DNA of 10,645 bases from CAZFAT01 sp964517075 (lineage in GTDB: Bacteria; Acidobacteriota; Vicinamibacteria; Vicinamibacterales; SCN-69-37). The translations under genes were made by a program, and so were the position numbers. A model generated the notes under the pieces. The model saw only the letters and a list, made by a program, of their open reading frames with translations. It searched no databases and was not told the DNA's origin. Positions 1 to 5,819 of this stretch are shown one piece after another (positions within the stretch are counted from its first letter, which is position 1; each line of letters opens with the position of its first letter). Location: NCBI GenBank assembly GCA_964517075.1, contig CAZFAT010000271.1:1-10645 (forward strand), given 5' to 3'.

Positions 1-762
1 CAGCCCGGCGACCTCGGGAAGCCACGGGATGGCCAGCGGCCCGTCGAGCGTCATCTTCCCCTGATCGACGAGGATGCCGAACAGCGTGGCGGCAAGGCTC
101 TCCGCCGTGGACCACGTCCGCGTGCGCGTCGTCATGTCGACGCCGGGCGCGTAGCGTTCGTGAACAATCCGGCCGTCGTGCACCACCAGGAGGCTCAGCG
201 TCACCTGCTCGGGCGACGGACGATCGAACGCCCAGTCCGACGCCGCCCGCAGCGCGACCGGATCGATGCCGGCCGGGAGCGGCGCCTGTGTCACCAGGTC
301 ACCGTCCGGCCACGGCGTCGCCGCCGGATTCCCAGCTGGTGGCGGCGTCGTCAGCGACGGCAACCGGTCGATGTCGTCGAAGGTCTGATCGGGAGCGAGG
401 ACGATGCAACCCAGGCCGTCGCGAAACGCGGCCCGCATCACAGGGACGGGTCCTGCGGCGCCGACGGCGATCGCTTGGCGCGCGCGATCGATCGTGTAGT
501 CACCGCCGGCGGCCGTGCCGATGGGTGTCGGCAGGACCTTCAGCTCCTGGGCAAAGATCTGCGCGATCGTCCGGTGCGAGGTGAACAGACCGTTGCAGGT
601 CATGAGGGCCTGCTGTCCGCGCTGGATCATTTCGCGCTGGACACGCCAGTAGTCGTAGGTCTCGCGCGGCTGCTGGAACGGCGCCTCCGAGTGCCGGGCC
701 CCGGCAGGAACGACCGTAGCGAGCGCGAGGAGAATCAGCGCGAGCGTTTTCGACATCCCCAT
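1..762 (-). CDS. Exported beta-lactamase-family serine hydrolase, C-terminus cut by window edge
   Basis: The N-terminal 254 codons are visible and the frame stays open to the left edge. The protein starts MGMSKTLALILLALATVVPAGA, a signal peptide, so it is probably periplasmic or exported. A roughly 150-residue leader domain with single cysteines in a TCNGLF and a GLGCIV segment precedes the start of a class C beta-lactamase/esterase fold (COG1680-like), seen in VTLSLLVVHDGRIVHERYAPG and in RTWSTAESLAATLFGILVDQG. Family members normally carry the nucleophile motif SxxK at this spot. Here it reads S-T-A-E (Ser218, Glu221; codon GAG at 102-100), so the general-base lysine is replaced. The later YxN and HxG-type motifs lie outside the window. 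Start: ATG at 762 or the in-frame ATG at 756; an in-frame TGA lies just upstream at 774-772, and neither start has a clear Shine-Dalgarno. It is divergent from the SGNH hydrolase gene. The family call is strong; activity is doubtful. Confidence 0.82.
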   Translation of the reverse strand, partial: MGMSKTLALILLALATVVPAGARHSEAPFQQPRETYDYWRVQREMIQRGQQALMTCNGLFTSHRTIAQIFAQELKVLPTPIGTAAGGDYTIDRARQAIAVGAAGPVPVMRAAFRDGLGCIVLAPDQTFDDIDRLPSLTTPPPAGNPAATPWPDGDLVTQAPLPAGIDPVALRAASDWAFDRPSPEQVTLSLLVVHDGRIVHERYAPGVDMTTRTRTWSTAESLAATLFGILVDQGKMTLDGPLAIPWLPEVAGL

Positions 763-763
763 G

Positions 764-782
764 TCGAGGCATCATAGCCGCA
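764..782. promoter_or_regulatory. Candidate bidirectional promoter with overlapping -10 elements
   Basis: On the minus strand TATGAT (776-771) is a 5/6 match to the sigma-70 -10 box and would place a start site at about 764, two bases before the ATG at 762. On the plus strand the overlapping CATCAT (770-775, 4/6 match) would place +1 exactly on the ATG at 782. The two predicted start sites are 18 bp apart on opposite strands. No good -35 box is visible for either. Both transcripts would be leaderless or nearly so, which agrees with the missing Shine-Dalgarno sequences. This is a pattern-based inference with no expression evidence. Confidence 0.4.
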
Positions 783-1414
783 TGCCACGCCGACACTGGC
801 TCCTCGCCGCCGGGGTGGCCGCGCTCGCCAGTCTGGCCGTCTGGTTCAGCTGGCCGGAGGCGTCCGGTCCAGCCCGGCCGACGGCGGGCGACCGGGTCAT
901 CGCCTTTGGCGACAGTCTCGTGCAGGGCGTGGGCGCCTCGCCCGGTCAGGATCTGGTATCGGTGCTCTCGCGCCGGCTGAGGGTCCCCATCATCAACGCC
1001 GGACGGAGCGGCGATACGACGGCCTCGGCGCTGGCGCGCCTCGATGGCGCGGTGCTCAGCCGCCGCCCGCGCGTGGTGGTCGTAGTGCTGGGCGGCAACG
1101 ACCTGCTCCGGCGGCTGCCGCGGGAGCAGACGATGGAGAACCTCGAGACGATTGTGACGCGCATCCGAGATCGCGGCGCGGCCGTGGTGCTGGCGACGGT
1201 GGAGATCGGGTTCCTGAGCGGCGGTCACGGCAACGCGTACGAGGCGCTCGCAGAACGCACGTCGTCGGCGCTCGTGCCCGACATCTTTGCCGGCATTCTG
1301 GGCCGGCGCGATCTCATGGCCGACGGCATCCATCCAAACGACCGCGGCTACGCCCTCATGGCCGACCGGCTCGAGCCGGCACTCCGCGCGATGGTGCGGG
1401 ACGACTCACCGTGA
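782..1414 (+). CDS. SGNH/GDSL hydrolase (arylesterase/lysophospholipase type)
   Basis: The protein has 210 residues. Residues 1-27 form a signal peptide or membrane anchor (MPRRHWLLAAGVAALASLAV), so the enzyme is probably periplasmic or membrane-bound. All SGNH blocks are present: block I FGDSLVQG with nucleophile Ser45, block II SGDTT with oxyanion Gly77, block III GGND with Asn106, and block V DGIHPN with Asp181 and His184. This is the TesA/arylesterase-like layout, and family members hydrolyse ester or thioester bonds of lipids and aryl esters; the actual substrate cannot be read from sequence. An ATG at 761 is in frame seven codons earlier, but the start at 782 gives a clean signal peptide and is preferred. 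The stop overlaps the next gene's start by 4 bp, so the two are probably co-translated. Confidence 0.9.
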   Translation: MPRRHWLLAAGVAALASLAVWFSWPEASGPARPTAGDRVIAFGDSLVQGVGASPGQDLVSVLSRRLRVPIINAGRSGDTTASALARLDGAVLSRRPRVVVVVLGGNDLLRRLPREQTMENLETIVTRIRDRGAAVVLATVEIGFLSGGHGNAYEALAERTSSALVPDIFAGILGRRDLMADGIHPNDRGYALMADRLEPALRAMVRDDSP

Positions 1415-1941
1415 TCACGCGGCCTGCCACCCCGGCGGACATTCCGGCACTCGTGTCGCTCGTCAACTCCGCGTATCGCGGCGAGACCAGTCGCGCCGGG
1501 TGGACCACCGAGGCCGACCTGCTCGGCGGCCAACGCGTCGACACGGTCGGGCTCGCCGCCGACGTGGCGGAGCCGGACACCGTCGTCCTCATCGCCGAAC
1601 AGGACGACGAGCCGACGTCGTCGCCGGTTGGGTGCGTCCGGCTCCAACGCCAGGGCTGCGCCTGCTATCTCGGGATGCTGACGATTCGGCCGACGGCTCA
1701 GGGCGCCGGTCGCGGAAGTCGGCTGCTCGAGGCGGCGGAACGCTGGACCGTGACGCACTGGTCCGCGCAATCGATGCACCTGACGGTGATCGCGCAGCGC
1801 CCGGAGCTCATCGCCTGGTACGAACGCCGCGGGTACCGGCGGACTGGCGAGCAGCAGCCGTTTCCGTACGGCGATACCCGCTTCGGCCTGCCGCGACGCG
1901 ACGACCTGGTCTTCGACGTGCTGCAGAAGCAGCTGTCCTGA
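1411..1941 (+). CDS. GNAT-family N-acetyltransferase
   Basis: The protein has 176 residues and starts at a GTG that overlaps the stop of the SGNH hydrolase (GTGA), indicating translational coupling. It opens with the usual GNAT pattern (ITRPATPADIPALVSLVNSAY). The acetyl-CoA binding motif A is YLGMLTIRPTAQGAGRGSRL, with the pyrophosphate loop QGAGRG at residues 97-102. Motif B is seen as LIAWYERRGYRRTGE at residues 133-147. The length is typical of the family. It transfers an acetyl group from acetyl-CoA to an amine, but the acceptor (protein, amino acid or small molecule) cannot be predicted. The pairing with an exported lipase-like enzyme does not by itself define the substrate. No signal peptide is present, so it is cytoplasmic. 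It converges on the glycoside-hydrolase-like gene with a 43-bp gap and no clear terminator. Confidence 0.88.
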   Translation: MITRPATPADIPALVSLVNSAYRGETSRAGWTTEADLLGGQRVDTVGLAADVAEPDTVVLIAEQDDEPTSSPVGCVRLQRQGCACYLGMLTIRPTAQGAGRGSRLLEAAERWTVTHWSAQSMHLTVIAQRPELIAWYERRGYRRTGEQQPFPYGDTRFGLPRRDDLVFDVLQKQLS

Positions 1942-1984
1942 AGCCGTCGCCGCGGGGTCAGGCTGCGGCCGTGATGCCCGGGGG

Positions 1985-3124
1985 CTACGAGAGTTGGCTC
2001 AGCGACCTGTACGCCTGCCCGATCGCCTCAACTTTCTCCCACTCCTTGGCGAGGCCGCCCCAATTGAATGCCATCACGCCCGTCGCGGGTGGGCGCGTGC
2101 CGTGATCGAGCACCGTCGCGATCTCCTCGACCGGCACGCGTTCGCCCCAATCGGCCAGTTGCACGATCGGCCAGATCCGCGGCGTCTCGCCAGGCTTGCC
2201 TTCCACCTTCAGCAGCCGGCCGAGCGCGCTGACCTGGCGGCCGATCCACGCCGGATCGGCCGCGTGACCGAAGCGTGCGTGATACGGCATGATGCTGAAC
2301 ACGTCCAGATAGCGCGCCTGCGCCGGCAGATCGATTGCGAGCTTGTGGCGAATCGCGCCGTCGTCATCCTCCGGCGACCAGGGACAGTGGAACGTTCCGA
2401 GCAACGCGCGAGGGCGAACGTCGTTCAGGATCGCGCGATATTCGCGCACCCAGCCGGTGAAGACATCGCAGCGGAATGTCGTCCAGGCTTCGCGGTGAGT
2501 ACCGAGAAGCAGCCTGGCCGCCGCCGGCACGTCGGCCGGCAGAGCGATACCGGTGGTCTCGGTGAATGCCCGCAGGGCGTGCGGCGAGAAATCGGTGTCC
2601 GGCAGGTCCGGCTGCGCCTGCTCCCAGTTCGCATGGGCGTGGTGGTAGTCGAGCCAGATGCCGTCGATGTCGAACGCCGTGAGGACGCGACGGAACTCGG
2701 TCATGCGGTCGCGGCGATACCCGGGGTGAAAGGCGCTGACGCCCTGCCAGCCCTGCGGCGGCGGCGACGGCTGGCCGTCGGGACCGATGGGCGCGGCATC
2801 GGGATTCGTCTTCAAGTACTGCGCCGCGTGCATGGAGTTGAACTCGGCGAACACCTGCAGCCCCAGCCCGCGCATCTCGGCGACCGCCGCGACGTTCAGG
2901 CTGCCGGAGCCGACCCACACGGCGTTGATGCCATAGTCGGCGGGCGTCCGGTCACGCTCACGCATTTCGCGCAGGTAGCCGCCGTAGATGCCCCGGACGG
3001 TGATCCATGGTCGCGACTGGTTCTGCATGATCGACTCCGCCTCGCCCGCTCGCCTGGGCGACGGCAGGGGCGAGCCGACCACAGCCGCGACCAGACCCTT
3101 CAACACGGCGCGCCGGGATTTCAT
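1985..3124 (-). CDS. Tat-exported glycoside-hydrolase-like TIM-barrel protein
   Basis: The protein has 379 residues. The N-terminus MKSRRAVLKGLVAAVVGSPL is a twin-arginine (Tat) signal: SRRAVLK matches S-R-R-x-x-L-K and is followed by a hydrophobic stretch. The product is therefore likely folded in the cytoplasm and then exported. The body looks like a TIM-barrel glycosidase of the family-10-like or uncharacterised hydrolase type. It has strand-like segments such as GLGLQVFAEFNSMHAA (87-102), FDIDGIWLDYHHAHANW (151-167) with acidic Asp152, Asp154 and Asp159, RYLDVFSIMPYHARFG (271-286) and TGVMAFNWGG (348-357). Asp and Glu residues near the barrel strands are plausible catalytic groups, but I cannot assign the pair or a sugar. 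The start at 3124 is chosen for the Tat signal; the upstream sequence is a weak ribosome site. It begins 8 bp after the toxin stop, so it is probably on the same transcript as the toxin-antitoxin pair. Confidence 0.75.
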   Translation of the reverse strand: MKSRRAVLKGLVAAVVGSPLPSPRRAGEAESIMQNQSRPWITVRGIYGGYLREMRERDRTPADYGINAVWVGSGSLNVAAVAEMRGLGLQVFAEFNSMHAAQYLKTNPDAAPIGPDGQPSPPPQGWQGVSAFHPGYRRDRMTEFRRVLTAFDIDGIWLDYHHAHANWEQAQPDLPDTDFSPHALRAFTETTGIALPADVPAAARLLLGTHREAWTTFRCDVFTGWVREYRAILNDVRPRALLGTFHCPWSPEDDDGAIRHKLAIDLPAQARYLDVFSIMPYHARFGHAADPAWIGRQVSALGRLLKVEGKPGETPRIWPIVQLADWGERVPVEEIATVLDHGTRPPATGVMAFNWGGLAKEWEKVEAIGQAYRSLSQLS

Positions 3125-3132
3125 CACACCCG

Positions 3133-3639
3133 CTACGTCTGGCGGCGCTTGCGCGCGGCGATGAACTCGGCCGGTGTTTCCACGCGGATGCCATGCCGGA
3201 GCGCCGCGAGAAAGTGGCGCCGATTGTCCGTGACGATCACGCCGGCCCCCGCGGCGCGCGCGACGTCGGCGATGTGCGCGTCGTAGATGCGTCCTCCCGC
3301 AATGCCGTCCTGCACGAGCGCTGTCACGAACGACACCCGATCCGCCGCCGGGAGATCGTGAATCGCCAGGCGGGCAAAGACTTCCTCCTGCAACAACCGG
3401 GCGGCGTCCGCCGGCGCGAGACGGAACTCCGGCGGAAGCCGCGTCGCCACCGAATACACCTCGAGGCAGCAGTGCCAGGCGGTTCCGGCCGTCACCGCCC
3501 GCTCGGCCACCGCCAGCATCACCTGCTGAGCGGGTGCGCTCTGGCGGCCGAAGTCCACCAGTCCGGCGAGCAGCACGCTGGTGTCCAGAAAGACGCCCGA
3601 GCGCGCGGCCGCGCCGCGGGCTTCGACCGCTAGGGCCAC
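3133..3639 (-). CDS. vapC: Type II toxin, PIN-domain ribonuclease (VapC family)
   Basis: The protein has 168 residues. The PIN-domain acidic residues are all visible: Asp19 in VFLDTSVLLAG, Glu60 in CLEVYSVATRLPP, Asp120 in GGRIYDAHIADVA and Asp138 in VIVTDNRRHF. This quartet coordinates Mg2+ for RNA cleavage in VapC toxins. The start is GTG at 3639, the only plausible start codon ahead of the PIN core. It overlaps the antitoxin gene by 10 bp and has a strong Shine-Dalgarno (GAGGAG, 8 bases upstream) inside the antitoxin coding region. This gives an N-terminal extension of about 15 residues (MALAVEARGAAARSG) before the usual first strand, longer than in typical family members. The layout of antitoxin first, then overlapping toxin, is standard for this system. 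The RNA target is unknown. Confidence 0.9.
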   Translation of the reverse strand: MALAVEARGAAARSGVFLDTSVLLAGLVDFGRQSAPAQQVMLAVAERAVTAGTAWHCCLEVYSVATRLPPEFRLAPADAARLLQEEVFARLAIHDLPAADRVSFVTALVQDGIAGGRIYDAHIADVARAAGAGVIVTDNRRHFLAALRHGIRVETPAEFIAARKRRQT

Positions 3640-3884
3640 CGGTTGCGCTCCTCTTCCACCAGGGCCGCCACATCCACGATCGGCCGATCGTCGGGACTCA
3701 CCGTCGGCCGGGCGACCAGACGCTTCCCGATGCGAACCAGTTGTGGGCCGGACGCCACGCGCTCCAGCCGGAGGCCGGTTTCGTCGACGGACACCTCGAG
3801 CAGCGTGCCAGGCGTCAGGCCGAGCCGATCCCGGGCCGCCGCCGGAATGACCAAGCGTCCTGCCTTGTCGATGGTAGTTCGCAT
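3630..3884 (-). CDS. vapB: AbrB/MazE-type antitoxin of the VapBC pair
   Basis: The protein has 84 residues. The N-terminal half is a swapped-hairpin AbrB/SpoVT DNA-binding domain: MRTTIDKAGRLVIPAAARDR followed by LGLTPGTLLEVSVDETGLRLERV. The C-terminal half (about residues 45-84, ending VDVAALVEEERNRWP) is acidic and amphipathic, as expected for the part that docks on and blocks the toxin. Antitoxins of this type usually bind their own promoter alone or with the toxin. A GGAT-N3-ATCC inverted repeat sits 8-18 bases before the start codon and could be that operator. No Shine-Dalgarno is visible, but TATCCT is placed for a leaderless message. The ATG at 3884 is chosen because the conserved domain begins directly at it. 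Confidence 0.88.
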   Translation of the reverse strand: MRTTIDKAGRLVIPAAARDRLGLTPGTLLEVSVDETGLRLERVASGPQLVRIGKRLVARPTVSPDDRPIVDVAALVEEERNRWP

Positions 3885-3902
3885 GGCAGTAGGATACCAT
3901 CC
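3884..3902 (-). promoter_or_regulatory. Candidate leaderless promoter and operator of the toxin-antitoxin operon
   Basis: On the minus strand TATCCT (3896-3891) fits the TANNNT -10 pattern. Counting from it, +1 would fall on the A of the antitoxin ATG (3884), so the message would have no leader, consistent with the lack of a Shine-Dalgarno. The hexamer overlaps an imperfect palindrome, GGAT-ACC-ATCC on the plus strand (3892-3902), which would allow repression by a dimeric antitoxin bound over the -10 element. No convincing -35 box is seen. This is inference from spacing and symmetry only. Confidence 0.35.
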
Positions 3903-4006
3903 GCCAGCCTTCCGGCCAGGTCGAACGCCGTGTAGCCCGAGAGCAGCGAGTTCACGCTTTCCAGCACCGGCACGGGCTTGGCGCTTTCCTTCGCGGCCGC
4001 GTCCAC
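3885..4006 (-). other. Unidentified coding-like fragment, possible gene remnant
   Basis: This stretch follows the kinase remnant in a different reading frame. It reads VDAAAKESAKPVPVLESVNS and then LLSGYTAFDLAGRLADGILL, before running into the antitoxin start region. Nearly every codon ends in G or C, as in the real genes around it, which suggests that it was once coding. The frame runs on to a stop at 3815, inside the antitoxin gene, where the residues no longer look like a natural protein. I do not recognise the family. It may be the 3' end of a gene whose 5' part was lost when the kinase fragment or the toxin-antitoxin pair arrived. Confidence 0.35.
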
Positions 4007-4188
4007 GCGTCGCGCTCGAAGCGGCTCCGAAAGCCGGGATCGGCCACGTGCGCGGCGGACAGGACCTTGACGGCGACCTCGCGATCGAGCCGCGTGTCGC
4101 GGGCACGATGCACCTCGCCCATGCCCCCCACGCCGAGGAGCGACACGATTTCGTACGGACCGAGCCGGGAGCCGGATCTGAGCCGCAT
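4007..4188 (-). pseudogene. Serine/threonine protein kinase remnant (N-lobe only)
   Basis: The start is ATG at 4188, giving MRLRSGSRLGPYEIVSLLGV, then GGMGEVHRARD, EVAVKVL and PGFRSRFERDA. This is the N-terminal lobe of a Hanks-type (PknB-like) kinase, with the glycine-rich ATP loop GVGGMGEV at residues 19-26 and the ATP-anchoring lysine Lys41 in VAVKVL. Recognisable kinase sequence stops at about residue 61. The same frame then reads unlike a kinase (WTRPRRKAPSPCRCW) and meets a stop at 3952. There is no HRD catalytic loop, DFG motif or C-lobe in any frame nearby, so it cannot be an active kinase. Intact homologues run to several hundred residues, often with C-terminal sensor repeats. It appears to be a truncated relic left by a deletion or rearrangement. 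No ribosome site is seen. Confidence 0.7.
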
Positions 4189-4207
4189 GGGGGATCGTTC
4201 AGGTGGT

Positions 4208-4234
4208 GACCGGCCATGGGGCCGTGCACCGGTC
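4208..4234. repeat. Inverted repeat upstream of the sugar ABC genes
   Basis: GACCGG (4208-4213) and CCGGTC (4229-4234) form perfect 6-bp arms separated by 15 bases, with a GGCCATGGGGCC segment between them. The site lies about 100 bp before the ATPase start and beside the start of the kinase remnant. It could bind a dimeric sugar-responsive repressor or be chance in GC-rich DNA; no regulator gene is present in the window. Confidence 0.2.
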
Positions 4235-4287
4235 GAGAGTCATTATCGAGTCGCTGAAAACGCGTCGCCGGCCGGTGTCGATTTTTC

Positions 4288-4316
4288 GGGACAGCCGCCC
4301 AGCGCCGCGCTAAGGT
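4288..4316 (+). promoter_or_regulatory. Candidate sigma-70-type promoter of the sugar ABC operon
   Basis: GGGACA (4288-4293, 4/6 match to TTGACA) is followed after exactly 17 bp by TAAGGT (4311-4316, TANNNT pattern). Transcription would begin near 4323, about 9 bases before the ATPase ATG at 4332. The leader is too short for a full ribosome site; only GCGGAAC is present. The rest of the 4189-4331 gap holds an inverted repeat at 4208-4234 and no gene. Confidence 0.35.
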
Positions 4317-4331
4317 GTCCGCGCGGAACAC

Positions 4332-5819
4332 ATGCCGGATGCCTCCTCCGCCCGCCTGTCGGCCTCGGGACTCACCAAGATCTACGGCGGCGTTCGCGTG
4401 CTCGACGCCGTGAACTTCGACGTGGCCGCCGGCGAGGTGCACGCGCTCGTCGGCGAAAACGGCGCGGGCAAATCCACGTTGATCAGGATGCTCGGCGGCG
4501 CCGTCCGGCCCGACGCCGGGTTCGTGAGCCTCGATGGCGTTCCGCTGCCGGCCGGCGATCCCCGGCACGTGCGGCAACTCGGCATCAGCGTCGTCTATCA
4601 GGAGTTCACGCTCGTCCCCTTCATGAGCGTGGCCGACAACCTCAGACTCGGCCGCGAGCGCGGCCCCATCCTGCGCCGGGGCGACCAGACGGCAGCCATC
4701 CGCCGCTGCCTCGACGACCTGGGACTCGCGATCGATCCCGCCCGTCCGGTGCGTGACCTCAGCGTGGCCCAACAGCAGCTCGTGGAGATTGCCCGGGCGC
4801 TCATCAGCGAGGCGCGCGTGATCGTGCTCGACGAACCGACCGCCGCCCTGTCGGGCCGCGAAGGGGACCGGCTCCTGACCGTCGTGCGCCGGTTGCGCGC
4901 CAACGGACTCGCGGTCGTCTACGTGTCCCACCGCCTCGAGGAAGTGTTCGCGCTGGCGGATCGCATCACGGTGCTTCGTGACGGCCGGCACATCCAGACG
5001 TCGCAGACGGCCGATGTCGACCGCCGCCAGGTCATCCGGTGGATGGTCGGCCGCGACGTGTCGGAGGAGTTTCCGCCGCGCCGGGCGCGGCCCGGAACGA
5101 CGCGCCTGGCGGTGTCGCGGCTGACGGCGCCGCCGCGGGTCCGCGACGTGTCTCTGTCGATCCGCGAGGGGGAGATTGTCGGGCTCGCCGGGCTCGTGGG
5201 GGCAGGCCGCACGGCCGCGGCGCTCGCGATGGCCGGCGCGCTGCCCGCGGCCGGCGGCACGGTCGAGCTCGATGGCCGGCCGGTCGTATTCCGCACTCCC
5301 GCGGAGGCCATCGCGCGCGGACTGGCGTACGTGACCGAAGATCGCAAGGGCCGCGGCATGTTCCCGGACATGACCACAGGTGCGAATCTGACGATGGCCT
5401 ACGTGCGGCGTTTCACGCGCGCCGGATATCTGTCGCCCGCGCGCGAGCGCGCGGCGGCCTCGGCGACGGCGCGCCGGTTCCACGTGCGCTCGACCGGGCT
5501 CTCGCAGACGGCCGGCACGCTGTCGGGCGGCAACCAGCAGAAGACGCTCCTGGGACGCTTCCTCCTCGCCCCCTGCCGGGTGCTCATCCTCGACGAACCG
5601 ACGCGGGGCGTCGACGTGGGCGCCCGCGCGGAGATCTACGGGCTGATGAACGATCTGACCGCCGACGGTCTCGCCATCCTGATGATCTCGTCCGACCTGC
5701 CGGAGCTCCTCGGCCTGTCGGATCGGGTCGTCGTGATGCGCGACGGGCGCACCGCCGGCGAGCTGACACGCGATCGAGCCACGCCCGATGCCGTCATGGC
5801 GCTGGCCACCGGCGCATGA
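4332..5819 (+). CDS. Sugar ABC importer ATP-binding protein (RbsA/MglA/XylG family)
   Basis: The protein has 495 residues and two fused ABC domains, the usual design for the CUT2 (ribose/galactose/xylose-type) family. Domain 1 has Walker A GENGAGKST (41-49), Q-loop Gln90, signature LSVAQQQ (143-149), Walker B VIVLDEPT (163-170) and switch His200. Domain 2 has the degenerate Walker A GLVGAGRT (287-294) typical of these proteins, the TEDRKGRG segment (335-342), signature LSGGNQQK (397-404) and LILDEPTRGVDVG (418-430). It powers uptake of a sugar or related nucleoside/autoinducer compound at the inner membrane; the substrate cannot be deduced. The start at 4332 has only a weak ribosome site, but the first domain begins properly nearby. 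Its stop overlaps the permease start (ATGA). No substrate-binding protein or sugar kinase gene accompanies it in the window. Confidence 0.93.
   Translation: MPDASSARLSASGLTKIYGGVRVLDAVNFDVAAGEVHALVGENGAGKSTLIRMLGGAVRPDAGFVSLDGVPLPAGDPRHVRQLGISVVYQEFTLVPFMSVADNLRLGRERGPILRRGDQTAAIRRCLDDLGLAIDPARPVRDLSVAQQQLVEIARALISEARVIVLDEPTAALSGREGDRLLTVVRRLRANGLAVVYVSHRLEEVFALADRITVLRDGRHIQTSQTADVDRRQVIRWMVGRDVSEEFPPRRARPGTTRLAVSRLTAPPRVRDVSLSIREGEIVGLAGLVGAGRTAAALAMAGALPAAGGTVELDGRPVVFRTPAEAIARGLAYVTEDRKGRGMFPDMTTGANLTMAYVRRFTRAGYLSPARERAAASATARRFHVRSTGLSQTAGTLSGGNQQKTLLGRFLLAPCRVLILDEPTRGVDVGARAEIYGLMNDLTADGLAILMISSDLPELLGLSDRVVVMRDGRTAGELTRDRATPDAVMALATGA

Noticed and set aside
160..777. Plus-strand open frame of 205 codons at the left end
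   Set aside because: It is antisense to the serine hydrolase, which has a signal peptide and family motifs; the plus-strand translation is arginine-rich with no recognisable domain.
1949..1969. Possible terminator hairpin (GCCGC...GCGGC) between the GNAT and glycoside-hydrolase-like genes
   Set aside because: The arms are only 5 bp, the loop is 11 bases and no T-run follows on either strand; expected by chance in this GC content.
3630..3884. VapBC considered as part of a larger defence island
   Set aside because: No restriction, Abi, CBASS, retron, recombinase or phage-related gene is found nearby; it is a lone toxin-antitoxin pair.
3630..5483. Very long minus-strand open frame (about 617 codons) opposite the sugar ABC ATPase
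   Set aside because: Only its last 84 codons, the antitoxin, look like a protein. The rest is arginine- and histidine-rich with no domain, and it is the antisense of a well-supported gene in GC-rich DNA.
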